NCBI GenBank assembly: GCA_947379685.1
Contig: CANCOG010000233.1
Location: 1 to 7,683 of the forward strand
DNA: 7,683 nt
Direction: 5' to 3'
Source: Flavipsychrobacter stenotrophus
GTDB lineage: Bacteria > Bacteroidota > Bacteroidia > Chitinophagales > Chitinophagaceae
Position 1 is the stretch's first letter. The number at the start of each line of letters is the position of its first letter. Shown here one piece after another: positions 1 to 6,309 of the stretch. The notes under the pieces are model-generated. The model searched no databases and was not told the origin of the DNA. It saw nothing but the letters and a program-made list of their open reading frames with translations. A program made the position numbers and the translations under genes.

Positions 1-1425
1 TTTATTGGAAGAAAGACGACTACTTATCACAAAATTAAATTGAACAATAGTTCAACTGATAGTGTGCTGAACAATCCAATGTGGAAAGATGACATTATTA
101 AGGCAGATTCGGCCAAACATCTTTCCGACGAATGGTGGGCGAAAAACCGGCCTGACTCACTTTCGAAAAATGAGAAGGCGATCAATAAAATGGTGGACAC
201 CATTAATAATATGCCCATTACTACGCTGTATAAGAACACAATTACATTTCTTGCAAGTGGTGTAAAAGATTTTGGTTGGCTTGAACTTGGACCCTATTAC
301 TACGTGTACAGTAATAACCCGGTGGAAGGCAATCGTTTCCGGCTTTCGCTGGGTACAGCACGCAAATTGCAGGATGCCCATTTTACAGGGTACCTGGCTT
401 ATGGCGATCATGATAACAGGTTTAAATATGGATTTACCGGCTTGTGGATTTTAAACCGTAATCCGAGAATGACCGTGTATGGCTATTATTCTCATGACAT
501 CAATCAGAATACAAAATACTACGATTCAAAAGGGAATGACAATATCTTCAGTGCGCTGTTCAGAAAGGCGGGTGTGCCCTGGAAGATGGCGTTTGCCGAT
601 GAGCAGCGGTTCCAGTTTTTTAAAGAATTTCATGGTGGGTTTAGTACGAAGTTGAATATGCAACACCGCGATTTTACACCGTTCGCTCCGCTACCCTCTA
701 TTAGGATTTTCAAAGATATCAATGGCAATCCATCTGAAAAGGTTACCAGTAGTGAGGTAGGTATGGATTTTAGATTTGCACCAAAGGAGAAATATCTTGA
801 AGGTCAATATAAGCGATCGAGACTGGCTAATAAATGGCCTGTGTTTAATCTTGAAGTAACAGCTGGCCTGAAAGGCGTGCTAAATAGCAGTTATCAATAC
901 CAAAAAGTAAGAGCATCCATAACCGAGAGTATCAACATACCTCCGTTCGGTCATTTGTATTATAATTTGTTTGCCGGTAAGTATTTTGGCACTATTCCTT
1001 ATGCTTTACTGGAAATTCACCCCGGAAATGAATACTATTATTACAACAAGTATGCGTTTCAGATGATGAATAATTACGAGTTTATCAGCGATCAATACTA
1101 TGGGTTTAATGTAGAGCACAACATTGGAGGCGGCATATTTAACAGGATACCTGTAATGAAGCACCTTAAATTCAGGCAGTTCTGGACAGCAAAAGGCGTT
1201 TGGGGCTCCCTCAATAAGGGCAACCAGACGCTCAATCTGGACAAAAGCAACCACGAATTCCGGACACTTAAAGGCGATCCCTATTTTGAGTTAGGAACAG
1301 GAGTTTCTAATATTTTTCATGTTTTTCGAATCGATTTTGTGTGGCGTGTAACTCCTCAGCCGCTACCCGATGAAGCCAAATCGAAATACTTTGGTATTTT
1401 CGGTAGTGCTCAGTTTGAATTTTAA
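1..1425 (+). CDS. DUF5686 family outer-membrane protein, C-terminal part (5' end cut by window edge)
   Basis: The reading frame is open from base 1 to a TAA at 1423-1425, giving 474 residues. The first in-frame start-like codon (TTG at 40) is probably not the true start, because the frame continues unbroken to the edge. The protein resembles the C-terminal barrel part of DUF5686 proteins, which in Bacteroidota usually run to about 800 residues with a carboxypeptidase-regulatory-like domain at the N-terminus; that domain would lie outside the window. What is seen: many alternating aromatic/polar strands (for example YYYVYSN, YGYYSHDIN, NEYYYYNKY), the family-like segment GTGVSNIFHVFRIDFVWR near the end, and a final phenylalanine (AQFEF), as expected for an outer-membrane beta-barrel. 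The exact role of the family is not known to me; a part in envelope or surface biology is inference. It converges with the HD-type gene across a 35-bp gap. Confidence 0.85.
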   Translation, partial: FIGRKTTTYHKIKLNNSSTDSVLNNPMWKDDIIKADSAKHLSDEWWAKNRPDSLSKNEKAINKMVDTINNMPITTLYKNTITFLASGVKDFGWLELGPYYYVYSNNPVEGNRFRLSLGTARKLQDAHFTGYLAYGDHDNRFKYGFTGLWILNRNPRMTVYGYYSHDINQNTKYYDSKGNDNIFSALFRKAGVPWKMAFADEQRFQFFKEFHGGFSTKLNMQHRDFTPFAPLPSIRIFKDINGNPSEKVTSSEVGMDFRFAPKEKYLEGQYKRSRLANKWPVFNLEVTAGLKGVLNSSYQYQKVRASITESINIPPFGHLYYNLFAGKYFGTIPYALLEIHPGNEYYYYNKYAFQMMNNYEFISDQYYGFNVEHNIGGGIFNRIPVMKHLKFRQFWTAKGVWGSLNKGNQTLNLDKSNHEFRTLKGDPYFELGTGVSNIFHVFRIDFVWRVTPQPLPDEAKSKYFGIFGSAQFEF

Positions 1426-1460
1426 GAGTCACTTTTTTCATTGGCTCCTTATTGGCTCAT

Positions 1461-2075
1461 TTAAACTATCTCGGCTTTCATATTGTCACGGGCGTTAATT
1501 TCAAGTCTGTCGTAAAATTGAGGAGTCTTGAATATTCGATCCATATCCAGGAAATGTTGTAAAACCTTTTTTCTTCCAGGTTTATATAGGAAATCGGGGT
1601 AGATGGTATACTCCTGCCTTATTTGTTTTGTGTACTGTATATATGCTTCACACCCGGCACCAAGTATCGAAAGATCAGCATCAAGGAAGTAATTTGTATC
1701 CATGTCAGTTGACGGTTCGTGGCTCTTTGTTGCCAGAATTTGGGAAATGCAACGGTTAATCAACGCCTCAGGTACAGAAAGCAGCTGCAAGTCTTTCTTT
1801 GCAAATTCGGCACTTGCAGCTTCATTGTTTTTTTGCAAAGGGTTGTAAATAACATCATGATAAAACAATGTAAACAGGATGCAGTCCCAATTATTTAAAT
1901 CCGCCCGCACGGTAGATAGCTCGCCTAACAGGTGATTTAGGTGAGTTAGTGAGTGATAGTGCCTTGCAGGGCTTGAGTAATTGTTTTCGATTTCTTTCCA
2001 TAAATCGTCGGCTAATGCAAGATCGCTGGAATAGTTTTGACAAAGCGAAATGTATAATTTTTTGAGTTTAGTCAT
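1461..2075 (-). CDS. Predicted metal-dependent HD-superfamily phosphohydrolase
   Basis: A 204-residue soluble protein resembling the COG4339 group of predicted HD phosphohydrolases, about the usual length for that group. Candidate metal ligands are visible in order: RHYHSLTH at residues 38-45, the HD pair in LFYHDVIYNP (H73, D74), the NNEAASA segment at 83-89, H119 in ATKSHEP, and DADLSILG at 132-139. The substrate is unknown; activity on a phosphate ester or nucleotide is inferred from the superfamily. I chose the ATG at 2073-2075, which follows an A-rich stretch typical of Bacteroidota starts. A TTG four codons upstream (2085-2087) is an alternative and has a GGAG seven bases before it. No signal peptide or membrane segment is seen. 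The gene diverges from mscL and converges with the DUF5686 gene, so it is probably transcribed alone. Confidence 0.82.
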   Translation of the reverse strand: MTKLKKLYISLCQNYSSDLALADDLWKEIENNYSSPARHYHSLTHLNHLLGELSTVRADLNNWDCILFTLFYHDVIYNPLQKNNEAASAEFAKKDLQLLSVPEALINRCISQILATKSHEPSTDMDTNYFLDADLSILGAGCEAYIQYTKQIRQEYTIYPDFLYKPGRKKVLQHFLDMDRIFKTPQFYDRLEINARDNMKAEIV

Positions 2076-2148
2076 TGTTTTTTTCAAAAGGTTGCTCCAG
2101 AGTAAAATTAAGAAATGGTGATTTCAATAAAATCAGTGCTATATTCTT

Positions 2149-2156
2149 TATTTTTA
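2149..2156 (+). promoter_or_regulatory. Possible -7 element for mscL
   Basis: TATTTTTA matches the Bacteroidota -7 consensus TAnnTTTG except at the last base, and lies 18 bases before the mscL ATG. No good TTG -33 element is seen at the right distance, so this is a weak call. Confidence 0.25.
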
Positions 2157-2174
2157 CCTCAAATAGTTGAAAAG

Positions 2175-2621
2175 ATGAGTTTTATTAAGGATTTCAAAGC
2201 CTTTGCAATGAAGGGCTCTGTTATAGATCTGGCAGTTGGTGTAATTATTGGTGGCGCATTTGGGAAAATTGTGACTGCGATGGTAGACGATGTGTTGATG
2301 CCTTTAGTTGGTATTTTCAACGGTACAGGTCAGTTATTCGCAGATAAGTTTGTAGAGTTACCTATAGCAGCAACCGGAAATAAATATAGATCACTTGAAG
2401 AGGCCAAGAAGGCTGGTGTAAATGTATTTGCCTATGGGCACTTCATACAGACGGTTGTTGACTTTTTCATTATCGCTTTTTTTGTGTTCATGGTCATTCG
2501 GGTAATGAGTAAGCTGAAAAGAAAAGAAGAAGAAAAAAATGCAGCGGCTCCTGAGCCATTTGGGCCGTCTTCTACCGATAAATTACTGACAGAGATCAGA
2601 GATCTACTTAAGCAAAAGTAA
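2175..2621 (+). CDS. mscL: Large-conductance mechanosensitive channel MscL
   Basis: A 148-residue inner-membrane channel that opens under high membrane tension and releases solutes on hypo-osmotic shock, acting as a homopentamer. The N-terminal amphipathic helix begins MSFIKDFKAFAMKGSV. TM1 (about residues 15-45) carries the glycine-rich pore lining AVGVIIGGAFGKIV. A periplasmic loop (about 46-84) follows, then TM2 (about 88-111), the charged cluster RKEEE (116-120) and a C-terminal helix TDKLLTEIRDLLKQ expected to form the cytoplasmic bundle. Length and order match the family. I chose the ATG at 2175: the frame is open back to an ATG at 2115, but the extra 20 residues have no place in the family, and the A-rich AAAAG directly precedes 2175. 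The gene diverges from the HD-type gene. The next gene downstream appears to have its own promoter. Confidence 0.96.
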   Translation: MSFIKDFKAFAMKGSVIDLAVGVIIGGAFGKIVTAMVDDVLMPLVGIFNGTGQLFADKFVELPIAATGNKYRSLEEAKKAGVNVFAYGHFIQTVVDFFIIAFFVFMVIRVMSKLKRKEEEKNAAAPEPFGPSSTDKLLTEIRDLLKQK

Positions 2622-2672
2622 CAGTGTTTTGCTATTAATTGAGCCTGAAATCGGTAGCTTGTAAAAACAAGA

Positions 2673-2703
2673 TTCGGAAAGTCTGTGCACTGTATTATTT
2701 TTG
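2673..2703 (+). promoter_or_regulatory. Predicted Bacteroidota-type promoter for the prenylglyceryl phosphate synthase gene
   Basis: An exact TAnnTTTG element (TATTTTTG, 2696-2703) lies 64 bases before the GTG start. A TTC at 2673-2675, 20 bases upstream of it, is a one-mismatch candidate for the TTG -33 element. This implies transcription separate from mscL and a leader of about 60 bases. Confidence 0.4.
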
Positions 2704-2767
2704 TGTTTTCTATGAGCATGGTGAAAGCCTGCTGTGGTGGGTAAAATGAGTTAAATTTTGAAAGCGG

Positions 2768-3523
2768 GTGCATACAAGGAAAATTTACAGGCAATTACAA
2801 GCATTAAAGACACAGCAAAAAAGTGGTTTTGCCGTTTTGGCTGATCCCGATAAGATTGCAACCGAAGATGTGCCCTACCTGGCCCGGCTTTGTAACGATG
2901 CCGGGGTCGATTACCTGTTCATAGGAGGTAGTTTATTGATGGCGCATCATATGGAGGCCTGTATTTCGGCGTTTAAGGCAGAAAGCGACATACCTGTGGT
3001 TTTATTCCCAGGCAGTCCGGCGCAGGTTTCTCCTCTGGCCGATGGATTATTGTACCTCTCCCTTATTTCCGGTCGTAATGCCGACCTGCTGATAGGACAG
3101 CATGTTGTGTCTGCCCCAATAGTTAAGGCCAGTGGGTTGGAAGTAATATCGACAGGGTATATACTCATAGACGGTGGCGTTCAAACTGCTGTCTCGTACA
3201 TGAGCAACTCTATGCCTATTCCTGCAGATAAACCAGAAATAGCAATTTGTACCGCGTGGGCTGGAGAGATGCAGGGTAACCATGTAATATATATGGATGC
3301 GGGAAGTGGTGCCAAACAACCCATCAGCACGGAAATGATTAGTCGCGTTAGCTCCAGTATTGACATTCCACTATTTATAGGTGGCGGCATCAGCACGCCA
3401 CAAAAGGTCTATGAAAATTGCATGGCGGGTGCCAATATTATTGTAGTTGGTAATGCCATTGAGCGCGATCCGCTGCTGATAAAAGATCTTGCCCAGGCTA
3501 CAAGGGCATCTGGCCAGCGTTAA
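2768..3523 (+). CDS. Geranylgeranylglyceryl phosphate synthase family protein (group II, Bacteroidota type)
   Basis: A 251-residue TIM-barrel enzyme of the GGGPS/PcrB family. Known members condense sn-glycerol-1-phosphate with a polyprenyl diphosphate to form an ether lipid precursor, as in archaeal lipids. Family motifs appear in order: LADPDK (24-29), YLFIGGS (49-55), LFPGS (79-83), YLSLISGRN and IGQH (96-112), EVISTGYILIDGG (125-137), YMDAGSGA (175-182), FIGGGIS (203-209) and VVGNAIE (226-232). The phosphate-binding glycine loops and the active-site Asp/Glu positions therefore look intact. The start is a GTG at 2768; an in-frame TGA lies at 2759 and the resulting N-terminus has the usual length before DPDK. 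Bacteroidota enzymes of group II are reported to prefer geranylgeranyl diphosphate, whereas Bacillus PcrB uses heptaprenyl diphosphate; chain length cannot be told from this sequence. No other ether-lipid gene is adjacent. Confidence 0.92.
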   Translation: MHTRKIYRQLQALKTQQKSGFAVLADPDKIATEDVPYLARLCNDAGVDYLFIGGSLLMAHHMEACISAFKAESDIPVVLFPGSPAQVSPLADGLLYLSLISGRNADLLIGQHVVSAPIVKASGLEVISTGYILIDGGVQTAVSYMSNSMPIPADKPEIAICTAWAGEMQGNHVIYMDAGSGAKQPISTEMISRVSSSIDIPLFIGGGISTPQKVYENCMAGANIIVVGNAIERDPLLIKDLAQATRASGQR

Positions 3524-3566
3524 TTTGATATGCTTTTATTTCATATTTAATTCAGGCTTTCTTTTG

Positions 3567-3794
3567 CTACTGGTTCTTTTTGTTATTTAATAAAAAGAGC
3601 AGGAAGAATACCCCTAGGAACACTGCAAAGGAGATTAAAATAAAAGCAAGATATATTTTGCCTGACTGTGCACTGAAAAAGGGGATATGCCTGGTGCTCG
3701 TTGCCCGCCAGGTAAACAACACACTTATAGAAACTGCGAAAGAAAAGCAGTTGGCAAATGTGGTTCTTGTAAAAAAAGATTTGTAATTCCGCAT
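3567..3794 (-). CDS. Small hypothetical membrane protein with two predicted helices
   Basis: A 75-residue frame starting at the ATG at 3792-3794 and ending at TAG. Two hydrophobic segments are visible: about residues 12-29 (FANCFSFAVSISVLFTW) and about 47-69 (a strongly hydrophobic run containing AFILISFAVFLGVFFLLFLL), followed by a polar NNKKNQ tail. An ATG further upstream (3884) would extend the protein through the terminator hairpin, so I reject it. I do not recognise a family. The opposite strand is also open over part of this stretch (68 codons from 3580), but gives a featureless product. The gene would begin 53 bases past the rho terminator and needs its own promoter, for which I see only a poor match. 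It is a modest call; chance hydrophobicity in an A/T-rich gap is the main alternative. Confidence 0.45.
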   Translation of the reverse strand: MRNYKSFFTRTTFANCFSFAVSISVLFTWRATSTRHIPFFSAQSGKIYLAFILISFAVFLGVFFLLFLLNNKKNQ

Positions 3795-3846
3795 AGCTGT
3801 TGGCCTGATACAGTGAAGAATATTCAATTTGCCTTTTATCGGTTTT

Positions 3847-3882
3847 GAAAAAAGGTAATTACGGGAGTAATTACCTTTTTTC
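3847..3882 (-). terminator. Rho-independent-type terminator of rho, symmetric and probably bidirectional
   Basis: A perfect 16-bp stem (3847-3862 paired with 3867-3882) closes on a 4-base loop, GGGA on the + strand. The core is GGTAATTAC/GTAATTACC, flanked by six As on the left and six Ts on the right, so either strand would make a hairpin followed by U residues. It lies 23 bases past the rho stop codon and is also the first such signal after the synthase gene on the + strand. Confidence 0.85.
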
Positions 3883-3905
3883 AATTATTATAACCTATAA
3901 TGGTC

Positions 3906-5948
3906 TTATTTGTTCATTGTGGCGAGGAACTCTTCATTGCTCCTTGTGCCCTTCATTTGTTTCAGCAGGAAGTTCATTGCTTCGTCCACGTTCATGTCTG
4001 CAATATGGTTGCGCAGCAGCCACATCTTGTTCTGTACGTCTTTTTCAAGTAACAGGTCGTCGCGCCTTGTTGACGATGAAGTAATATCAATAGCCGGGAA
4101 GATACGTTTGTTGGCCAGTTTCCTATCCAGTTGCAGCTCCATGTTACCTGTACCCTTGAACTCTTCAAATATCACCTCGTCCATTTTAGAACCGGTGTCA
4201 ATCAGTGCCGTAGCCAGAATAGTGAGTGAACCACCGTTTTCTATTTTACGGGCAGCACCAAAGAATTGTTTAGGTTTCTGCATTGCATTTGCTTCCACAC
4301 CACCACTTAAAACCTTGCCACTTGCGGGTGCAACTGTGTTATGTGCACGTGCAAGGCGCGTAATGGAGTCGAGCAGGATAACCACATCATGGCCTACTTC
4401 AACCAGACGCTTAGCTTTTTGCAGTGCTATCGTTGACACTTTTACGTGCTTGTCAGCAGGTTCATCGAAAGTAGAAGCAATTACTTCCGCCCTTACGCTG
4501 CGCTGCATGTCTGTAACTTCTTCAGGACGCTCGTCAACTAAAACGATCATCAGGTATACTTCAGGGTGGTTGGCTGCAATTGCATTGGCCACCTCTTTCA
4601 GTAACATGGTTTTACCGGTTTTAGGCTGAGATACGATCAGTCCACGTTGTCCCTTACCAATTGGTGTGAACAGGTCCATGATACGTGTGCTATAGTTGCT
4701 GCCTGTAGTTGTCAGGTTCAGTTTTTCAAAAGGGAAAAGCGGTGTCAGGTAATCGAATGGTACACGGTCACGAATCTCATCGGGAAGGCGGCCATTAATG
4801 CTCTCTACCTTTAAAAGTGCAAAATATTTTTCACCTTCCTTGGGTGGGCGAACATTGCCCTTAACGGTATCTCCGGTTTTTAATCCGAAAAGTTTTATTT
4901 GTGATGGGGAAACATAAATATCATCGGGTGAGCTGAGGTAATTATAGTCGCTGCTACGCAAGAAACCATAACCATCAGGCATCATTTCCAGAACACCTTC
5001 GCTAGCTACTACACCATCAAAATCAAGGTTGAAATTTGATTGCTGTGGTTCGCGGCGCTGGCGGTTAAGCTGTTGTTGTGGTTGTGCCGGCCGTTCAGTT
5101 TCTGCAGCTTGTGGCGGCTGAACTTCTGAAGTCTCCGCGACTGGCATTATTATCCCTTCGTTCTCTACTTGTTGAGCCTGTAGTGCCTGGGCGGGTTCAG
5201 TTGCTGTTGGTTGTACTGGTGCAGCAGCAGGTGGCGTTTCGATTGGTTGAGCGACAGGTTCTGTTTTCTCTGTTCTGTCCTGCCTGAAAAGCCTGTCTGT
5301 TCTTTCGGGCCTATCTGGTCTTTCTGTCCTGTCGTTTCTTTCCATCCTTTCAGGCCTCTGGAAACGCTCATTCCTATCGTTGCGTTCTACCCTTTCAGGC
5401 CTGTGCTGCCTTTCAATTCTTTCGTGTCTGTGACGTTCTGTTTTTTCAGGTACCGGAGGGGCTACTGGTGCTGTAGCTACGGGTGAAACAACAATAGGTT
5501 CTGGTTCTGGGTTTGGTGCAGGTTCTGGAATCGGGTCAGCTGTAATTGCCGCCGGTGATTCTGAAACTGGAGTTTCTTTTACATCCTTGGGTTTACGTCC
5601 GCGTTTTTTCTTATCGTCTGCTTTGTCACCTGTATTGTCGCTGGGGGCTTCAATTGGTTGTTCGGAAATGGCATTATTTTTTATCGGAGGTACCGGGGCT
5701 GGATCAGCTTTTGCAATGGTTTGAGGAGCAATAGGTACCAGTGGTACAGTTTCTTCCTTGGGTTTTCTCCCGCGCTTCTTCTTGGCATCAGCATCAACTG
5801 GTTTTTCAATAATAGCCTGTTGGTCCAATATCCTATAAATAAGCGATTGTTTATCCAGGGGGCGGGTATTTTCTAACTTTAGGTTGTCGGCTACGTCAAA
5901 CAGCTCAGGCATGAGCATGTCATTTAATTGCAAGATGTCGTAAGGCAT
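3906..5948 (-). CDS. rho: Transcription termination factor Rho with a long disordered insertion
   Basis: A 680-residue hexameric RNA helicase/ATPase that terminates transcription; E. coli Rho has 419 residues. The N-terminal helical domain (about 1-48) begins MPYDILQLND and ends IYRILDQQAI. Residues about 50-305 are low-complexity: two KKKRGRKPK motifs (56-64 and 113-121), a Pro/Ala/Glu-rich stretch (128-168), an Arg/Glu/Asp repeat (171-228) and Gln/Ala/Pro-rich sequence to about 303. The RNA-binding fold follows (about 316-385, GVLEMMPDGYGFLR). The motor domain has Walker A SQPKTGKT (440-447), DERPEEVTDM (472-481), Walker B VVILLD (522-527), the Q-loop region GGVEANAMQKPKQFFGAARK (549-568) and KGTGNMEL (598-605). 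The catalytic core looks intact. The ATG at 5946-5948 follows an A-rich leader. The gene has its own terminator and a 361-bp upstream gap, so it is probably monocistronic. Confidence 0.97.
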   Translation of the reverse strand: MPYDILQLNDMLMPELFDVADNLKLENTRPLDKQSLIYRILDQQAIIEKPVDADAKKKRGRKPKEETVPLVPIAPQTIAKADPAPVPPIKNNAISEQPIEAPSDNTGDKADDKKKRGRKPKDVKETPVSESPAAITADPIPEPAPNPEPEPIVVSPVATAPVAPPVPEKTERHRHERIERQHRPERVERNDRNERFQRPERMERNDRTERPDRPERTDRLFRQDRTEKTEPVAQPIETPPAAAPVQPTATEPAQALQAQQVENEGIIMPVAETSEVQPPQAAETERPAQPQQQLNRQRREPQQSNFNLDFDGVVASEGVLEMMPDGYGFLRSSDYNYLSSPDDIYVSPSQIKLFGLKTGDTVKGNVRPPKEGEKYFALLKVESINGRLPDEIRDRVPFDYLTPLFPFEKLNLTTTGSNYSTRIMDLFTPIGKGQRGLIVSQPKTGKTMLLKEVANAIAANHPEVYLMIVLVDERPEEVTDMQRSVRAEVIASTFDEPADKHVKVSTIALQKAKRLVEVGHDVVILLDSITRLARAHNTVAPASGKVLSGGVEANAMQKPKQFFGAARKIENGGSLTILATALIDTGSKMDEVIFEEFKGTGNMELQLDRKLANKRIFPAIDITSSSTRRDDLLLEKDVQNKMWLLRNHIADMNVDEAMNFLLKQMKGTRSNEEFLATMNK
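5268..5402 (-). repeat. Three 45-bp in-frame tandem repeats inside rho
   Basis: Three consecutive 15-codon units encode residues 183-197, 198-212 and 213-227 of Rho. Each begins RPER. The first two read RPERVERNDRNERFQ and RPERMERNDRTERPD; the third is more diverged (RPERTDRLFRQDRTE). The preceding RHERIERQH (174-182) looks like a partial older unit. At DNA level the first two units share a run of CCTTTCAGGCCT (+ strand) at their starts. Confidence 0.75.
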
Positions 5949-6309
5949 GCCTTGTTTTTTTCGGATTGAAATATTTTAAATAATAATAATGACACAATGG
6001 ATAATCTTACCAATAAATTTTATCTGAACCGGTTATCAAAAAAGGGAATTCCTATAAAACCGGATTAAGGCTGGAACAAGTCATTGTTTCCGTACTGCAA
6101 GTTTACGACTGTTTTCGCTAAAAAAGAAAAAAGATTTAATTTTCAAATTTCAGATTCGATTTCCAGATTATTAAATTGTGTCCCCCGTTACCAGATCGAC
6201 GTATTTTTTTATCTGAAAGTTAATAGGATCAATTCCTTGGTAAACTAATAGGGGGCTACGGAGACGATTAAATTTTTAATTAAAATTTGTAATTATGGTA
6301 TGAAAAATG
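5949..6309. other. 361-bp gene-free region upstream of rho
   Basis: A/T-rich, with no credible protein or structural RNA gene. It should hold the rho promoter and leader and the 3' end of the epimerase transcript. I see no exact TAnnTTTG on the minus strand; the nearest is TAAACTTG (6098-6105). Visible structures: GGAACAA/TTGTTTCC around a 4-base loop (6073-6091, one bulged T), CCGGTT/AACCGG flanking 23 bases (6029-6063), a near-palindromic A/T block (6270-6288), and an 11-base direct repeat TTTTATCTGAA at 6018-6028 and 6207-6217. The sequence just before rho is A-rich. Confidence 0.6.

Noticed and set aside
1440..1458. Direct repeat ATTGGCTC, two copies 11 bases apart between the convergent genes
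   Set aside because: Only 8 bases, no dyad, no mobile-element context; no terminator hairpin forms from it.
2115..2174. Earlier ATG for mscL adding 20 residues
   Set aside because: MscL proteins begin at the MSFIKDF-like helix; the extension covers the likely promoter.
2658..2671. Small hairpin CTTGT-AAAA-ACAAG-like sequence after mscL
   Set aside because: The stem is about 5 bp, A/T-rich and not followed by a T run, so it does not support a terminator call.
3795..3884. N-terminal extension of the small membrane protein to the ATG at 3884
   Set aside because: It would run through the terminator hairpin, and the added residues simply translate the inverted repeat.
3910..4629. A 239-codon open frame on the + strand inside rho
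   Set aside because: It is antisense to the conserved motor domain of Rho, and its product is Ser/Leu-rich with no domain. The codon bias of the rho strand explains it.
5997..6068. A 23-codon frame (MDNLTNKFYLNRLSKKG...) on the + strand upstream of rho
   Set aside because: Too short, no TAnnTTTG element before it, no recognisable pattern; expected by chance.
6270..6288. A/T-only near-palindrome as terminator for the epimerase gene
   Set aside because: The stem has no G/C pairs and one extra base; it could arise from base composition alone.
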